DNA from: Nocardioides sp. LHD-245
GTDB lineage: Bacteria; Actinomycetota; Actinomycetes; Propionibacteriales; Nocardioidaceae
Length of the DNA: 64,000 nt
Assembly (NCBI RefSeq): GCF_030929495.1
Contig: NZ_JAVFWN010000001.1
Span: 62,001 to 126,000, forward strand
Direction: 5' to 3'
Shown piece after piece: positions 33,883 to 42,504 of this stretch. The notes under the pieces were generated by a model that saw only the letters and a program-made list of their open reading frames with translations, was not told where the DNA came from and did no database searches. The translations under genes were made by a program, and so were the position numbers. Position 1 is the first letter of the stretch. Every line of letters begins with the position of its first letter.

Positions 33883-34470
33883 GTGCAGAACGAAGGTGTC
33901 GAGAAGGCGGAGCGCTACAGCTCGGGCGGACTCGTCGTCGGTGTGATCGGCCTCGTCTTCGTGGCGATCGCGATCGGCTACGGCCTGCTCGACCCGGAGG
34001 CCGGATTCGCGCCGTGGGCGTACCCGTTCTGCCTGCTGCTCGGCGTGCTGATCTGGATGATCCTGATCCGGCCCGCGCTGCGGCTGCACCACGACGAGCT
34101 CGAGCTGCGCAACGCGCTGCACACCCGCTGGGTGCCCTTCGCGCTGATCACCTCCGTGGAGATCGGTCAGGTCACCGTCGTGAACGTCGGCGAGACGAAG
34201 TACGTCGGCAGCGGCTTCGGCCGCACCCGACGCACGATCCGCCAGGACAAGTCGGCCGCCCATGACACGCCGCTGGAGAAGCGGTCCACGGCCTGGCTGA
34301 TCGAGGACAAGCTGCACCGGCGGATGGCGGCCGGCCAGGAGCGGGCCGCGCGCGAGCTGCGCTCCGGTGAGGGCGTCGAGCGGCGGGTCCGCCACGCCTG
34401 GGCCTGGCCCGAGATCGGCGCCCTCGTCGTCCTCCTGGTGGCGACGGTGGTCCTGGCCCTCGTCGGCTGA
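33883..34470 (+). CDS. Membrane protein with bacterial PH-like domain
   Basis: A 195-residue protein. Two membrane segments lie near the N-terminus (LVVGVIGLVFVAIAIGYGLL and FCLLLGVLIWMILI), then a soluble PH-like stretch (LRLHHDELELRNALHTRWVP, ALITSVEIGQVTVVNVGETK), and a third segment at the C-terminus (IGALVVLLVATVVLALVG). The opening HHDELELRNAL...W.P is typical of bPH/DUF2581-like membrane proteins; function unknown. The GTG at 33883 is supported by the -10-like TAGGGT 7 nt before it. It is divergent from deoC. Confidence 0.7.
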   Translation: MQNEGVEKAERYSSGGLVVGVIGLVFVAIAIGYGLLDPEAGFAPWAYPFCLLLGVLIWMILIRPALRLHHDELELRNALHTRWVPFALITSVEIGQVTVVNVGETKYVGSGFGRTRRTIRQDKSAAHDTPLEKRSTAWLIEDKLHRRMAAGQERAARELRSGEGVERRVRHAWAWPEIGALVVLLVATVVLALVG

Positions 34471-34487
34471 GCATTTCCGCCGGTTCG

Positions 34488-34493
34488 TAGGCT
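34488..34493 (+). promoter_or_regulatory. -10 hexamer of a leaderless promoter for the FKBP lipoprotein
   Basis: TAGGCT ends 7 nt before the ATG at 34501. Confidence 0.5.
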
Positions 34494-34500
34494 GCACGGC

Positions 34501-35055
34501 ATGCAGACCCCAGCCCGGCTCGTCGCCGCCGCCGTCGTGTCCCTGTCCGTGCTCGCCACCAGCGCCTGCGGCGACTCGGGGGAGGACAAGGCCTCCGACT
34601 CCTCGTCGGCCGAGCCGACCAGCGACGCTCCGGTCGCCGCGGGCGGGGAGTGCACGGTCGACGACATCGAGGTGGCGGGCGAGTTCGGCAGCGCGCCGAC
34701 CATCACCGTGCCCGACGACTGCACCCCGCCGGCCACCCTGCTCTCCAAGGACCTCGTGACCGGCACCGGCCCGGCCGCGGAGGCCGGCGACACGGTCGAG
34801 ACGAACTACCACCTGGTGACCTGGTCCGACAAGGAGGTCCTCGACAGCTCCTTCGAGCGCGGGCAGACCTTCCCCCTGGAGGATCTCGGCAACGCATCGG
34901 TCATCGACGGCTGGAACCAGGGCCTGATCGGCGTCCAGCAGGGCACCCGTCGCCTGCTCGTCGTCCCGCCGGACCTGGGCTACGGCCAGGGCGGCAACGG
35001 CATCGCGCCGAACGAGACCCTGGTGTTCGTGGTCGACGCCGTCTCCGTCAGCTGA
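34501..35055 (+). CDS. FKBP-type peptidyl-prolyl isomerase lipoprotein
   Basis: A 184-residue exported lipoprotein. Signal peptide with lipobox LATSAC, so the mature protein starts at Cys23, followed by a Ser/Asp-rich linker to about residue 50. The FKBP domain fills 75-184: AGDTVETNYHLVTWSDKEVL, SSFERGQTFPLEDL, VIDGWNQGLIGVQQGTRRLL and PPDLGYGQGGNGIAPNETLV, with the aromatic active-site positions present. It would help fold proteins outside the membrane. A 16-bp palindrome overlaps its stop. Confidence 0.9.
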   Translation: MQTPARLVAAAVVSLSVLATSACGDSGEDKASDSSSAEPTSDAPVAAGGECTVDDIEVAGEFGSAPTITVPDDCTPPATLLSKDLVTGTGPAAEAGDTVETNYHLVTWSDKEVLDSSFERGQTFPLEDLGNASVIDGWNQGLIGVQQGTRRLLVVPPDLGYGQGGNGIAPNETLVFVVDAVSVS

Positions 35056-35059
35056 CGGA
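35044..35059. terminator. 16-bp perfect palindrome over the FKBP gene stop codon
   Basis: TCCGTCAGCTGACGGA includes the TGA stop at 35053-35055, 8 bp before the convergent mutase gene ends. As RNA it could form only a 6-bp stem with a 4-nt loop. Confidence 0.3.
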
Positions 35060-35066
35060 AGGCCGC

Positions 35067-36746
35067 TCAGATCCCGGCTGCCGCCGCGATGTCGGCGCGC
35101 AGCGCGGTGAGCCGGGTGGCGGCCTCGGCACGCGCGGTGGCGACGTCCCCATCGACGACGGGGACGACGACCTCGAGATAGCACTTGAGCTTGGGCTCGG
35201 TGCCGCTCGGGCGTACGACGACCCGGCTGCCGTCCTCGGTGCGATAGCGCAGTCCGTCGGTGGGCGGCAGCTCGGCCGAGCCGGCGGTCAGGTCGTCGGC
35301 CGCGGTGACCGCGGACCCGCCGAGCGTCGCGGGCGGGGTGTCGCGCAGGCGCCCCATGGCGGCGGCGATCTCCCCGAGGTCGGTGACCCGCACCGACAGC
35401 TGGTCGGTCGCGTGCAGCCCGTGGGTGACGGCGATGTCGTCCAGCAGGTCCGGCAGGGTCCGGCCCGCGGCCTTCGCCTCGGCCGCGATCTCACACAGCA
35501 GCAGCGCGGCCGAGACGCCGTCCTTGTCGGAGACGTGCTCGGGGTCGACGCAGTAGCCGAGGGCCTCCTCGTAGCCGAAGACCAGCCCGGGCAGTCGGCC
35601 GATCCACTTGAACCCCGTGAGGGTCTCGGCGTAGCGCTGGCCGGCCGCGCGCGCCATCGTGCCGAGCAGCGAGGACGACACGATCGAGGTGGCGTAGACG
35701 CCGGAGCGTCCGGCCCGCAGCAGGTGGTCGGCCAGCAGCGCGCCGACCTCGTCGCCGCGCAGCATCCGCCACCCGCCGTCCGTGGCGACGTCGGGGACGG
35801 CGGCGGCACAGCGGTCGGCGTCCGGGTCGTTGGCGATCACGATGTCGGCACCGGTGCGCCGCGCGAGCGCGACCGCGCGGTCGATGGCGCCGGGCTCCTC
35901 CGGGTTGGGGAAGGCGACGGTCGGGAAGTCCGGGTCCGGCTCCTCCTGCTCGGCGACGACCTGGGGCGAGTCGAAGCCCGCGTTCTCCAGCACCGTCGGC
36001 AGGGCGCCGCCTCCGACGCCGTGCAACGGGGTGTAGACGATGGTGAGGTCCCGCGGGCCGTCGCCGGCGATCGCGGCGACGGTGTCGAGGTAGGCGTCGA
36101 CGATGCCGTCGTCGAGGACCCGGCCGCCCGTCGCCTCCAGCGGCACCCGCGGCACGGACTCGAGGCTGCCGACGGCCGCGATCCGCGCCGCGATCCCGCT
36201 GTCGGCCGGTGGCACGATCTGGCTGCCGTCGCCGAGGTAGACCTTGTAGCCGTTGTCCTGGGGCGGGTTGTGGCTCGCGGTGACCATGACGCCGGCCGCG
36301 CAGCCGAGCTCGCGGATCGCGAACGCCAACAGCGGCGTCGGCAGCGGCCGGGGGAGCAGCAGCGGCTTGAGACCGGCCCCGGCCATCACCTCGGCGGTGT
36401 CGCGCGCGAAGACGTCGGAGTTGTGGCGGGCGTCGTACCCGATGACGACCGGGGCGCCCGGAGTGGTCCCCGTCTCGCGGAGGTACGCCGCCAGGCCGGC
36501 CGCCGCGCGGATGACGACGATCCGGTTCATCCGGTTGGGCCCGGCCCCGAGCGCGCCGCGCAGGCCCGCCGTACCGAACTCCAACGTGCCGCGGAAGCGG
36601 TCGGCGAGGTCGGCGCGCGCGCTCGCGTCCCCTGCCTCGACCCCGGCGATCACCCGGAGGAGCTCGTCGCGCGTCTGCGCGTCCGGATCCTCGGCGAGCC
36701 AGGACTGGGCCCGGGCGAGCAGGACGTCGGTGTCAGGCGTGGTCAC
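35067..36746 (-). CDS. Phosphohexomutase (phosphoglucomutase/phosphomannomutase)
   Basis: A 559-residue alpha-D-phosphohexomutase, interconverting hexose-1- and hexose-6-phosphate (or pentose phosphates in some relatives). Phosphoserine loop TASHNPPQDNGYKVY, metal site NDPDADRCAAAV, sugar-binding FGYEEALGYCVDP and phosphate-binding RPSGTEPKLKCYLEV are all present. The long two-extra-segment form, near 550 residues, is that of PgcA/PMM-PGM2 types. The start is GTG at 36746 with a TACCGT hexamer 6 nt upstream. Preferred sugar cannot be told; pentose mutase would suit the deoxynucleoside genes nearby. Confidence 0.9.
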   Translation of the reverse strand: MTTPDTDVLLARAQSWLAEDPDAQTRDELLRVIAGVEAGDASARADLADRFRGTLEFGTAGLRGALGAGPNRMNRIVVIRAAAGLAAYLRETGTTPGAPVVIGYDARHNSDVFARDTAEVMAGAGLKPLLLPRPLPTPLLAFAIRELGCAAGVMVTASHNPPQDNGYKVYLGDGSQIVPPADSGIAARIAAVGSLESVPRVPLEATGGRVLDDGIVDAYLDTVAAIAGDGPRDLTIVYTPLHGVGGGALPTVLENAGFDSPQVVAEQEEPDPDFPTVAFPNPEEPGAIDRAVALARRTGADIVIANDPDADRCAAAVPDVATDGGWRMLRGDEVGALLADHLLRAGRSGVYATSIVSSSLLGTMARAAGQRYAETLTGFKWIGRLPGLVFGYEEALGYCVDPEHVSDKDGVSAALLLCEIAAEAKAAGRTLPDLLDDIAVTHGLHATDQLSVRVTDLGEIAAAMGRLRDTPPATLGGSAVTAADDLTAGSAELPPTDGLRYRTEDGSRVVVRPSGTEPKLKCYLEVVVPVVDGDVATARAEAATRLTALRADIAAAAGI

Positions 36747-36752
36747 CGGCCC

Positions 36753-36758
36753 ACGGTA
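36753..36758 (-). promoter_or_regulatory. -10 hexamer of a leaderless promoter for the phosphohexomutase
   Basis: Read on the minus strand, TACCGT ends 6 nt before the GTG start at 36746. Confidence 0.45.
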
Positions 36759-36762
36759 GCGG

Positions 36763-37764
<1,002 letters not shown>

Positions 37765-37771
37765 GACCACC

Positions 37772-37802
37772 AGCCAACTCCTTGGAGTGCGCTCCAGGTC
37801 AA
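37772..37802 (-). promoter_or_regulatory. MerR-type promoter/operator with 19-bp spacer
   Basis: On the minus strand -35 TTGACC (37802-37797), a 19-bp spacer holding TGGAG-N4-CTCCA dyad symmetry, then -10 TTGGCT (37777-37772). The overlong spacer with a centred dyad is the hallmark of MerR-regulated promoters. The -35 overlaps the stop codon of the upstream merR-type gene. Confidence 0.65.
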
Positions 37803-38188
37803 GCGCTGCGCTCGAGCTCGACCAGCCGGCCGGCGTAGACGTCGATCTTGTACTCGATCGCGGCCAGGTGGGCCTGGACCTCGGCGAGCTGGCGCAGCAC
37901 CTGCTCGCGGTGGTTCTGGAGCAGGGCGAGGCGCTCCTCCTCGGTGCCCTCGCCGGTCCGGACGAGCTCGGCGTAGCGGCGTACGTCGCGGATCGGCATG
38001 CCGGTCGAGCGGAGCCGGGTCACCAGCTCGATCCAGCGCAGGTCCGTGCTCTCGTAGCGCCGGTGTCCGCTCGGGTCGCGGGGGACCGGGCGCAGCAGCA
38101 GCCCGTCCTTCTCGTAGTAGCGCAGCGTGTCGGCCGTGAGCCCGAGGGCGGCGGCCGCGTCGGCGATGGTCTGTCTGGTGCTCGGCAT
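37799..38188 (-). CDS. MerR family transcriptional regulator
   Basis: A 129-residue regulator with the MerR winged helix ([38 protein letters not shown]) and a C-terminal coiled coil. There is no cysteine in the effector region, so it is not a metal or SoxR-like redox sensor but an AKR-linked type that responds to electrophiles or organic compounds. Its likely target is the aldo/keto reductase directly downstream, through the 19-bp-spacer promoter at 37772-37802. It may form a feed-forward pair. Confidence 0.88.
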   Translation of the reverse strand: MPSTRQTIADAAAALGLTADTLRYYEKDGLLLRPVPRDPSGHRRYESTDLRWIELVTRLRSTGMPIRDVRRYAELVRTGEGTEEERLALLQNHREQVLRQLAEVQAHLAAIEYKIDVYAGRLVELERSA

Positions 38189-38220
38189 GCCCCCAGTGTT
38201 GCTCGGGGCATGATGGAGGG

Positions 38221-38658
38221 GTGCGCCGGTCGTTCGTGTTCTCCGACGCCTGGGTGGTCGACGCCCCGCCCGCCGCCGTCGCGGCCACCCTCGTCGACCT
38301 CGAGGACTACCCCCGCTGGTGGCCGCAGGTGCGCGCCGTCGCGAAGCTCGGGCCCGACACGGCCTGGGTGTGCTGCCGTTCGACCCTGCCCTACACCCTC
38401 GACCTCGTGCTGGACGCGGTCTCCCGCACCCCGCCGGTGGTCGCGGTCGCGATCAGCGGCGACCTCGACGGGTTCGCGCGGTTCACCCTGACGGCGGCGG
38501 GAACGGCCACCCGGCTGGACTTCGCGCAGGAGGTGTCGGTCGGCGGAGCGCTCGCGCTGGCGTCGTACGCCGTCCGGCCGGTGCTGGTGTGGAACCACCG
38601 CCGGATGATGGCCGGCTGCCGGACCGGGCTGGCGGCCCTCCTCTCCTCCCCCGGGTGA
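38221..38658 (+). CDS. SRPBCC (polyketide cyclase-like) protein
   Basis: A 145-residue START-like protein. The opening FVFSDAWVVDAPPAAVAATL and DLEDYPRWWPQVRAV are typical of the polyketide cyclase/dehydrase family, which forms a hydrophobic cavity. No catalytic residues can be named. The GTG start at 38221 has a CATGAT hexamer 6 nt upstream. It is divergent from the MerR gene, converges with the VanZ gene, and shares a long hairpin with it at the stop codons. Confidence 0.75.
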   Translation: MRRSFVFSDAWVVDAPPAAVAATLVDLEDYPRWWPQVRAVAKLGPDTAWVCCRSTLPYTLDLVLDAVSRTPPVVAVAISGDLDGFARFTLTAAGTATRLDFAQEVSVGGALALASYAVRPVLVWNHRRMMAGCRTGLAALLSSPG

Positions 38659-38703
38659 TCGACAGCGATCCGATCGACCTGGTCGATCCGATCGCTGTCG
38701 ATC
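38657..38703. terminator. Long inverted repeat overlapping both stop codons of convergent genes
   Basis: Arms 38657-38678 and 38682-38703 are 22 nt with one mismatch and a 3-nt loop (CTG). They are made of GATCGACAGCGATC-type sequence and overlap the SRPBCC stop (38656-38658) and the VanZ stop (38702-38704 on the complementary strand). It is a very stable bidirectional hairpin. It lacks a T-run. Confidence 0.65.
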
Positions 38704-39277
38704 AGCCGCGTCTCACCGACCGCTTGCGCTGCCGGTGCCGCCAGGCCCGTAGCACCAGTACGAGCACGACGCCGACGGCCGCGCCGAACGCCGCTCCGGT
38801 GGTGTTGTCGATGATGTCGGTGACATCGCAGGCGCGGTCGATCCGGGCGAGCTCGAGCTGGGTCGCCTCGATCAGCGCGGAGTAGCCGGCCAGGCCCACC
38901 AGGCCCAGCGGCGCGAGGAGCCAGCCGGCGCGCCAGCGGCCGACGGCGAGGACCAGCAGGGTGCCGGACGGCACGAACAGCGCGGTGTTGAGGGTGCGCT
39001 GGCCGGACTGGAAGATCCAGAAGCCGTCGGGCGCGGGGCCGCCGATGTCCCAGGAGCAGGAGGTCAGCCGGCCCTCGGCGGGGACGATGCCCGTGTCCGC
39101 CGACGTCGGCACCAGGGTCACCAGGGCGATCACCGCGACCGACCAGACGAACCCGGCGATCGCGATCGCCGACACCCAGCCGAGCGGACGCACCAGGACC
39201 AGGGAGAGGAGACCGCAGCCGAGCGCCGCGACCCCGATCCCGAGCAGCATGACCCCGGTGCCCCCGAACCCCACCAT
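38702..39277 (-). CDS. VanZ-like family membrane protein
   Basis: A 191-residue membrane protein with about five hydrophobic segments. The VanZ pattern is clear: NTALFVPSGTLLVLAVGR, SALIEATQLELARIDRACDV with the Glu, and TDIIDNTTGAAFGAAVGVVL. VanZ in enterococci gives low teicoplanin resistance, but most family members, including this type, have unknown functions. A basic tail (RHRQRKRSVRRG) follows the last segment. Confidence 0.85.
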   Translation of the reverse strand: MVGFGGTGVMLLGIGVAALGCGLLSLVLVRPLGWVSAIAIAGFVWSVAVIALVTLVPTSADTGIVPAEGRLTSCSWDIGGPAPDGFWIFQSGQRTLNTALFVPSGTLLVLAVGRWRAGWLLAPLGLVGLAGYSALIEATQLELARIDRACDVTDIIDNTTGAAFGAAVGVVLVLVLRAWRHRQRKRSVRRG

Positions 39278-39332
39278 GGGGCCAGAGGCTAGCCAGATCC
39301 GCCCAATGGCGCGAAGCGGCCGGTCGAGCCGA

Positions 39333-40007
39333 TCAGGCGGCGCGGTAGCGCTCGATCTGCCCGCCGAGCTCGTCGAAGAGCGCCTGGTTGAGGCTGAACA
39401 CCGCGCGCACCTCGTCGACGATCCGGGTGACCTCGTCGGGCGTGAGGTCGAGGGCGTCGAGTCGGGCGCGGTAGGCGTCCTTGTAGGGCTTCGGCTTCGG
39501 GATCTCGGTGAACTCGTAGAAGCTGACGCCGGTGTCCGCGGGCAGGTTGAAGGTGCGCTGCAGCACCCGGCCGATCACCTGGCCGCCGGAGAGGTCGCCG
39601 AGGTAGCGGGTGTAGTGGTGCGCGAGCAGCAGCCCGCCCCACGCACCGGCCGAGCGGATCCGCTCGACGTACGCCGTCGCGGCGGGCGAGTCGACCTGCG
39701 CGGGGTCGACGCCGGGAGCCCAGTGCGCGAGGTCGGCGTCGATGGCGGCGAGCCGGTCGAGCGCGGCGTCGTGGACGGCGGCGACGATCTCGTCGTCGCG
39801 GTGGTCGGTGACGACCTCCTCCAGCGCGGCGTAGACGCGGCGCAGCCGGAGCAGGAGGTCGGCGTACGCCTCGGCGGTGAGCTTGCCCTCCAGCAGCTCG
39901 GCCATGAACGTCGAGCCCTCGGCCGCCTGGTGCTCGGCGCGCGAGCCCTCGCGCATGGCGGTCGACAGGGTCAGGTCCTCGTCACGGACGGTGGTGGCGA
40001 CGGACAT
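39333..40007 (-). CDS. Heme oxygenase (biliverdin-producing)
   Basis: A 224-residue HO-1/HmuO-type enzyme that opens heme and frees iron. Proximal His26 is in SRAEHQAAEGS and the flexible distal helix is YLGDLSGGQVIGR with its glycines. Length fits the corynebacterial enzyme. It starts with ATG, GAGGAG upstream, after a leader of some 44-50 nt. The upstream region has a TTGACA promoter, an iron box and a palindrome. It lies next to the heme import operon, so imported heme is its probable substrate. Confidence 0.93.
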   Translation of the reverse strand: MSVATTVRDEDLTLSTAMREGSRAEHQAAEGSTFMAELLEGKLTAEAYADLLLRLRRVYAALEEVVTDHRDDEIVAAVHDAALDRLAAIDADLAHWAPGVDPAQVDSPAATAYVERIRSAGAWGGLLLAHHYTRYLGDLSGGQVIGRVLQRTFNLPADTGVSFYEFTEIPKPKPYKDAYRARLDALDLTPDEVTRIVDEVRAVFSLNQALFDELGGQIERYRAA

Positions 40008-40038
40008 GGCGGCAGCTCCTCGGGAGGTGGCGGTGACA

Positions 40039-40053
40039 ACTTACTGACTAAGT
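40039..40053. promoter_or_regulatory. Palindromic operator ACTTA-N5-TAAGT at the heme oxygenase promoter
   Basis: ACTTACTGACTAAGT overlaps the region just past the predicted -10 (GACACT, 40051-40056 on the minus strand). The dyad extends outward as GAC/GTC with one bulged base. The TetR gene directly upstream is the obvious candidate regulator. Confidence 0.5.
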
Positions 40054-40080
40054 GTCAGGAAGATAGGGGCCGCCTGTCAA
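40051..40080 (-). promoter_or_regulatory. Promoter of heme oxygenase
   Basis: On the minus strand a consensus -35 TTGACA (40080-40075) is followed after 18 bp by GACACT (40056-40051) as a weak -10. Confidence 0.5.
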
Positions 40081-40100
40081 TACGTGGCGCCGACTTTTCC

Positions 40101-40114
40101 TTAGGTCTACCTAA
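40101..40114. promoter_or_regulatory. Iron-box-like palindrome TTAGGT-CT-ACCTAA upstream of heme oxygenase
   Basis: A 14-bp near-perfect dyad with half-sites as in DtxR/IdeR boxes, matching about 13 of 19 consensus positions in one alignment. It is 20 bp upstream of the -35 element on the minus strand, so iron control would need upstream binding. Confidence 0.45.
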
Positions 40115-40144
40115 CTTTCTTGCGGCGGGCGGGGTCCGGTCAGG

Positions 40145-40711
40145 TCAACCCATGTGTCCGAGGCCGCGGAGCACGAACTCCTCGACGGCACCCACGGGCA
40201 GCTGGCGGGTGGCCAGCGCGGCATGGAGGAGCGAGATCGCGGACTTGCGGTCGGAGACCCGGAACGCGCCCTCGGCGATGCCCTGGTCGAGGATCTCCTC
40301 GAGGACCTCCTCCACCGCCGCGACGTGGTCGTGGATCTTCTCCATGGCCTCCTCGGAGAGGAGGTGGTAGAGGATCCCGCCCATCCCGGTGTGGAACTGC
40401 TGGCCGGCCTGCAGCTGGTGGCGCAGGTAGACCCGGATCTTGGCGACCGGGTCGGGCACCAGGTCCAGGTCGCGGCGCAGGTCGGCGAGGTAGTGCTGGG
40501 TCTCCTCCGTGGCGAAGGCGACCACGACCGCCTCCTTGTCGCGGAAGTGGTGGTAGATCGCGGTCCGGCCGAGGTCGGCCCGGGCGGCGATCTGGGCCAT
40601 CGTGATCGCGTCGAAGCTGCGCTCGTCCATGAGGGTCGCGAAGGCGTCGAAGATCTTCCGCCGCACCAGGTCACGGTGGGCGGGGACGGTCTCTGCGGCG
40701 ATCTTCGGCAC
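40145..40711 (-). CDS. TetR/AcrR family transcriptional regulator
   Basis: A 188-residue TetR regulator. The N-terminal helix-turn-helix is typical (IFDAFATLMDERSFDAITMA, ADLGRTAIYHHFRDKEAVV), followed by a helical ligand domain (QFHTGMGGILYHLLSEEAME). Being upstream of heme oxygenase on the same strand, with a palindrome in between, it may control that gene and respond to heme. Starts with GTG 6 nt after a TAGGAT hexamer. The His residues in the ligand domain could matter for heme, but this is speculation. Confidence 0.88.
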   Translation of the reverse strand: MPKIAAETVPAHRDLVRRKIFDAFATLMDERSFDAITMAQIAARADLGRTAIYHHFRDKEAVVVAFATEETQHYLADLRRDLDLVPDPVAKIRVYLRHQLQAGQQFHTGMGGILYHLLSEEAMEKIHDHVAAVEEVLEEILDQGIAEGAFRVSDRKSAISLLHAALATRQLPVGAVEEFVLRGLGHMG

Positions 40712-40717
40712 AAGTCG

Positions 40718-40723
40718 ATCCTA
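40718..40723 (-). promoter_or_regulatory. -10 hexamer of a leaderless promoter for the TetR gene
   Basis: On the minus strand TAGGAT ends 6 nt before the GTG at 40711. Confidence 0.5.
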
Positions 40724-40758
40724 GAGGCGAAAAAGGGCCGGCTGATGAACGGGGAGCA

Positions 40759-40790
40759 GGGGTGTGCCCGCCGTGCGGCAGGCACACCCC
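40759..40790 (-). terminator. Terminator hairpin of the heme-uptake operon
   Basis: GGGGTGTGCC and GGCACACCCC form a perfect 10-bp stem; inside it GCCG/CGGC adds 4 bp. It begins 20 nt past the stop of the last HtaA gene. A five-base T-run on the minus strand (40733-40729) lies about 25 nt further on, too far for a textbook intrinsic terminator. Confidence 0.7.
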
Positions 40791-40809
40791 CGGATCTCAC
40801 GGGCGACGG

Positions 40810-42504
40810 CTACTTCTTGCCCTTGACCTTGACCTTCGTCACCGACGTGCCACCGGGGTAGGTGACGGTGACCTTGTGGGTGCCCTTCGCGAGCTTGGGC
40901 AGCGCCACGGTGGTGGTGCCCGATGCGTCGATGGTCACCGTGATCGTCTTGGTGGCCTTCTTCTTCGCCTTCTTGCCCTTGGCCTTCGGCTTGGTCTGCT
41001 TGACCACGACCGTCACCTGCTGGCCGGCGAGCCCGGTCGAGGTGATCGTGACCGAGCCCTTCTTGCCCTTGGCATTGGGCTTCTTCGCCGGCGCGACGGT
41101 CGCCGAAGGGGTCGGCTTCTGCGGCTCGGGCTTCGTCGTGAAGGTGATCGGTGTGTAGGTCTCGTACGACGCAGCGACCGCGCCGCTGCCCGGGTAGGTG
41201 TAGATGCCGTAGTTCGTCGCTGTCGGGACGGCCGCCGCTGCGGTGTCGGCCGCAGCCTTGTCGACAGTGAGGGTGGCGCTGAAGGTGCCTTCAGGGGTGA
41301 GCTCGATGGCGCCGGCATTCGGCCCGCCGATGGTCGCCATGTCCGCCGCGAGGACTGCCCACTTCTGGGCGGCGATCTTCCGGTTCGCACTCGGCACGTT
41401 CGCCGAGGGCCGCCACGCGGTCGGGAACTTCGCGAAGACGACGTACGCGCCGCCCGCCTTGCCGCTGAGCGGGGGCCGGGTTCCGGTGGCCAATGCCGGG
41501 TCGAACCCGGAACCGGTGACGGTCACCTGGTGGGAGCCGTCGGCCGCCAGGGTGGTCGGGGAGACCGTGACCTTCGGCGCGGCCGGAGCCTCGTCGCCGA
41601 AGGTCAGGCTCAGCGCAGTGGTGGGCTTGCGCGCGTCAGCGGCTCCGCCGGAGGAGTACCAGTAGGGGCCTCCGCCGGTCTGCTGCACCCAGTCGACGAA
41701 GGACTGGGGGAAGGAGCCCCAGGCCGTGCCGGTACGAGCCTGGGGGACGGCACCCACGGGTGCGTCGTACTCGACGCCCAGGTAGTCGGGAGTCGCGGTG
41801 AAGCCGAGCGTCTCGACGTCCACGTCGGACAGGGTCGCGAGGGTGACCTCGTCCGCGTCCAGGTCGACCCACTCGTCGGGGGCCGCCTGGTCGGTGCCGA
41901 AACCGTCGACCGTGGCCGTGAGCTCGCCCGAGCCGTCGCCGTTGACCGTCAGTTTCGGGTCGGAGACGTAGAAGAACGACATGCCCGAGTAGTAGATGAC
42001 GGACGCGTCGCCGTCCCACTGGATCGAGGCCGTGTTGGCGGCCGTGTCGATGGTGCCGGTGCCGTTGCGGAAGACGAGCTGGGTCTCGGCGAGCACGCCG
42101 TTGCCCGTCGTACCGTTGACGCCCATGAAGTCCTGGTGGGTCCCGAGGAAGGTGGCCGGCGCGTAGCCGCCGCCCGGCTGGCGGTCCTCGACCGTGACGT
42201 TGCCGGCTGAGCTGGTCCAGCCGGCCGGAGCGTCGTTGGACCAGGTCGCCCCGTTGTCGGCTGCCTTGAGGGTCTTGCCGCCTGCGCCGGGGTCGCCGAT
42301 CTTGCCGGCGGACATCAGGTTCCACGTGCCGGGGGCGAAGCCCGCGGCGTTGGCCTCGTTGTTGATGCCCCAGCGGAGCTGGGCATCGTCGACCGCGACG
42401 GGGGCCGCGTGGGCGGGTGCCGTCGCCGCGCCGAGGACGGACAGTCCGGTGGCGGTCAGGGCAGCGGCGGCGATGCCGGCGATGCCTCTACGTGGGCTCT
42501 TCAT
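40810..42504 (-). CDS. HtaA-domain heme-binding protein with Ig-like module and basic tail
   Basis: A 564-residue secreted protein. Signal peptide (residues 1-34, ending APAHAAP), then an HtaA domain at about 36-300 (LRWGINNEANAAGFAPGTWN, IYYSGMSFFYVSD, and YWYSSGGAAD near 280), an Ig/neocarzinostatin-like domain at about 310-465 (ADGSHQVTVTGSGFDPALAT, GGAYVVFAKFPTAWRPS), and a second Ig-like unit with a Lys-rich C-terminus (KVKVKGKK). HtaA domains bind heme in corynebacteria. No membrane anchor or sorting signal is seen; the basic tail may hold it to the wall. Last gene of the hmu operon, overlapping the previous stop by 4 bp. Confidence 0.87.
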   Translation of the reverse strand: MKSPRRGIAGIAAAALTATGLSVLGAATAPAHAAPVAVDDAQLRWGINNEANAAGFAPGTWNLMSAGKIGDPGAGGKTLKAADNGATWSNDAPAGWTSSAGNVTVEDRQPGGGYAPATFLGTHQDFMGVNGTTGNGVLAETQLVFRNGTGTIDTAANTASIQWDGDASVIYYSGMSFFYVSDPKLTVNGDGSGELTATVDGFGTDQAAPDEWVDLDADEVTLATLSDVDVETLGFTATPDYLGVEYDAPVGAVPQARTGTAWGSFPQSFVDWVQQTGGGPYWYSSGGAADARKPTTALSLTFGDEAPAAPKVTVSPTTLAADGSHQVTVTGSGFDPALATGTRPPLSGKAGGAYVVFAKFPTAWRPSANVPSANRKIAAQKWAVLAADMATIGGPNAGAIELTPEGTFSATLTVDKAAADTAAAAVPTATNYGIYTYPGSGAVAASYETYTPITFTTKPEPQKPTPSATVAPAKKPNAKGKKGSVTITSTGLAGQQVTVVVKQTKPKAKGKKAKKKATKTITVTIDASGTTTVALPKLAKGTHKVTVTYPGGTSVTKVKVKGKK

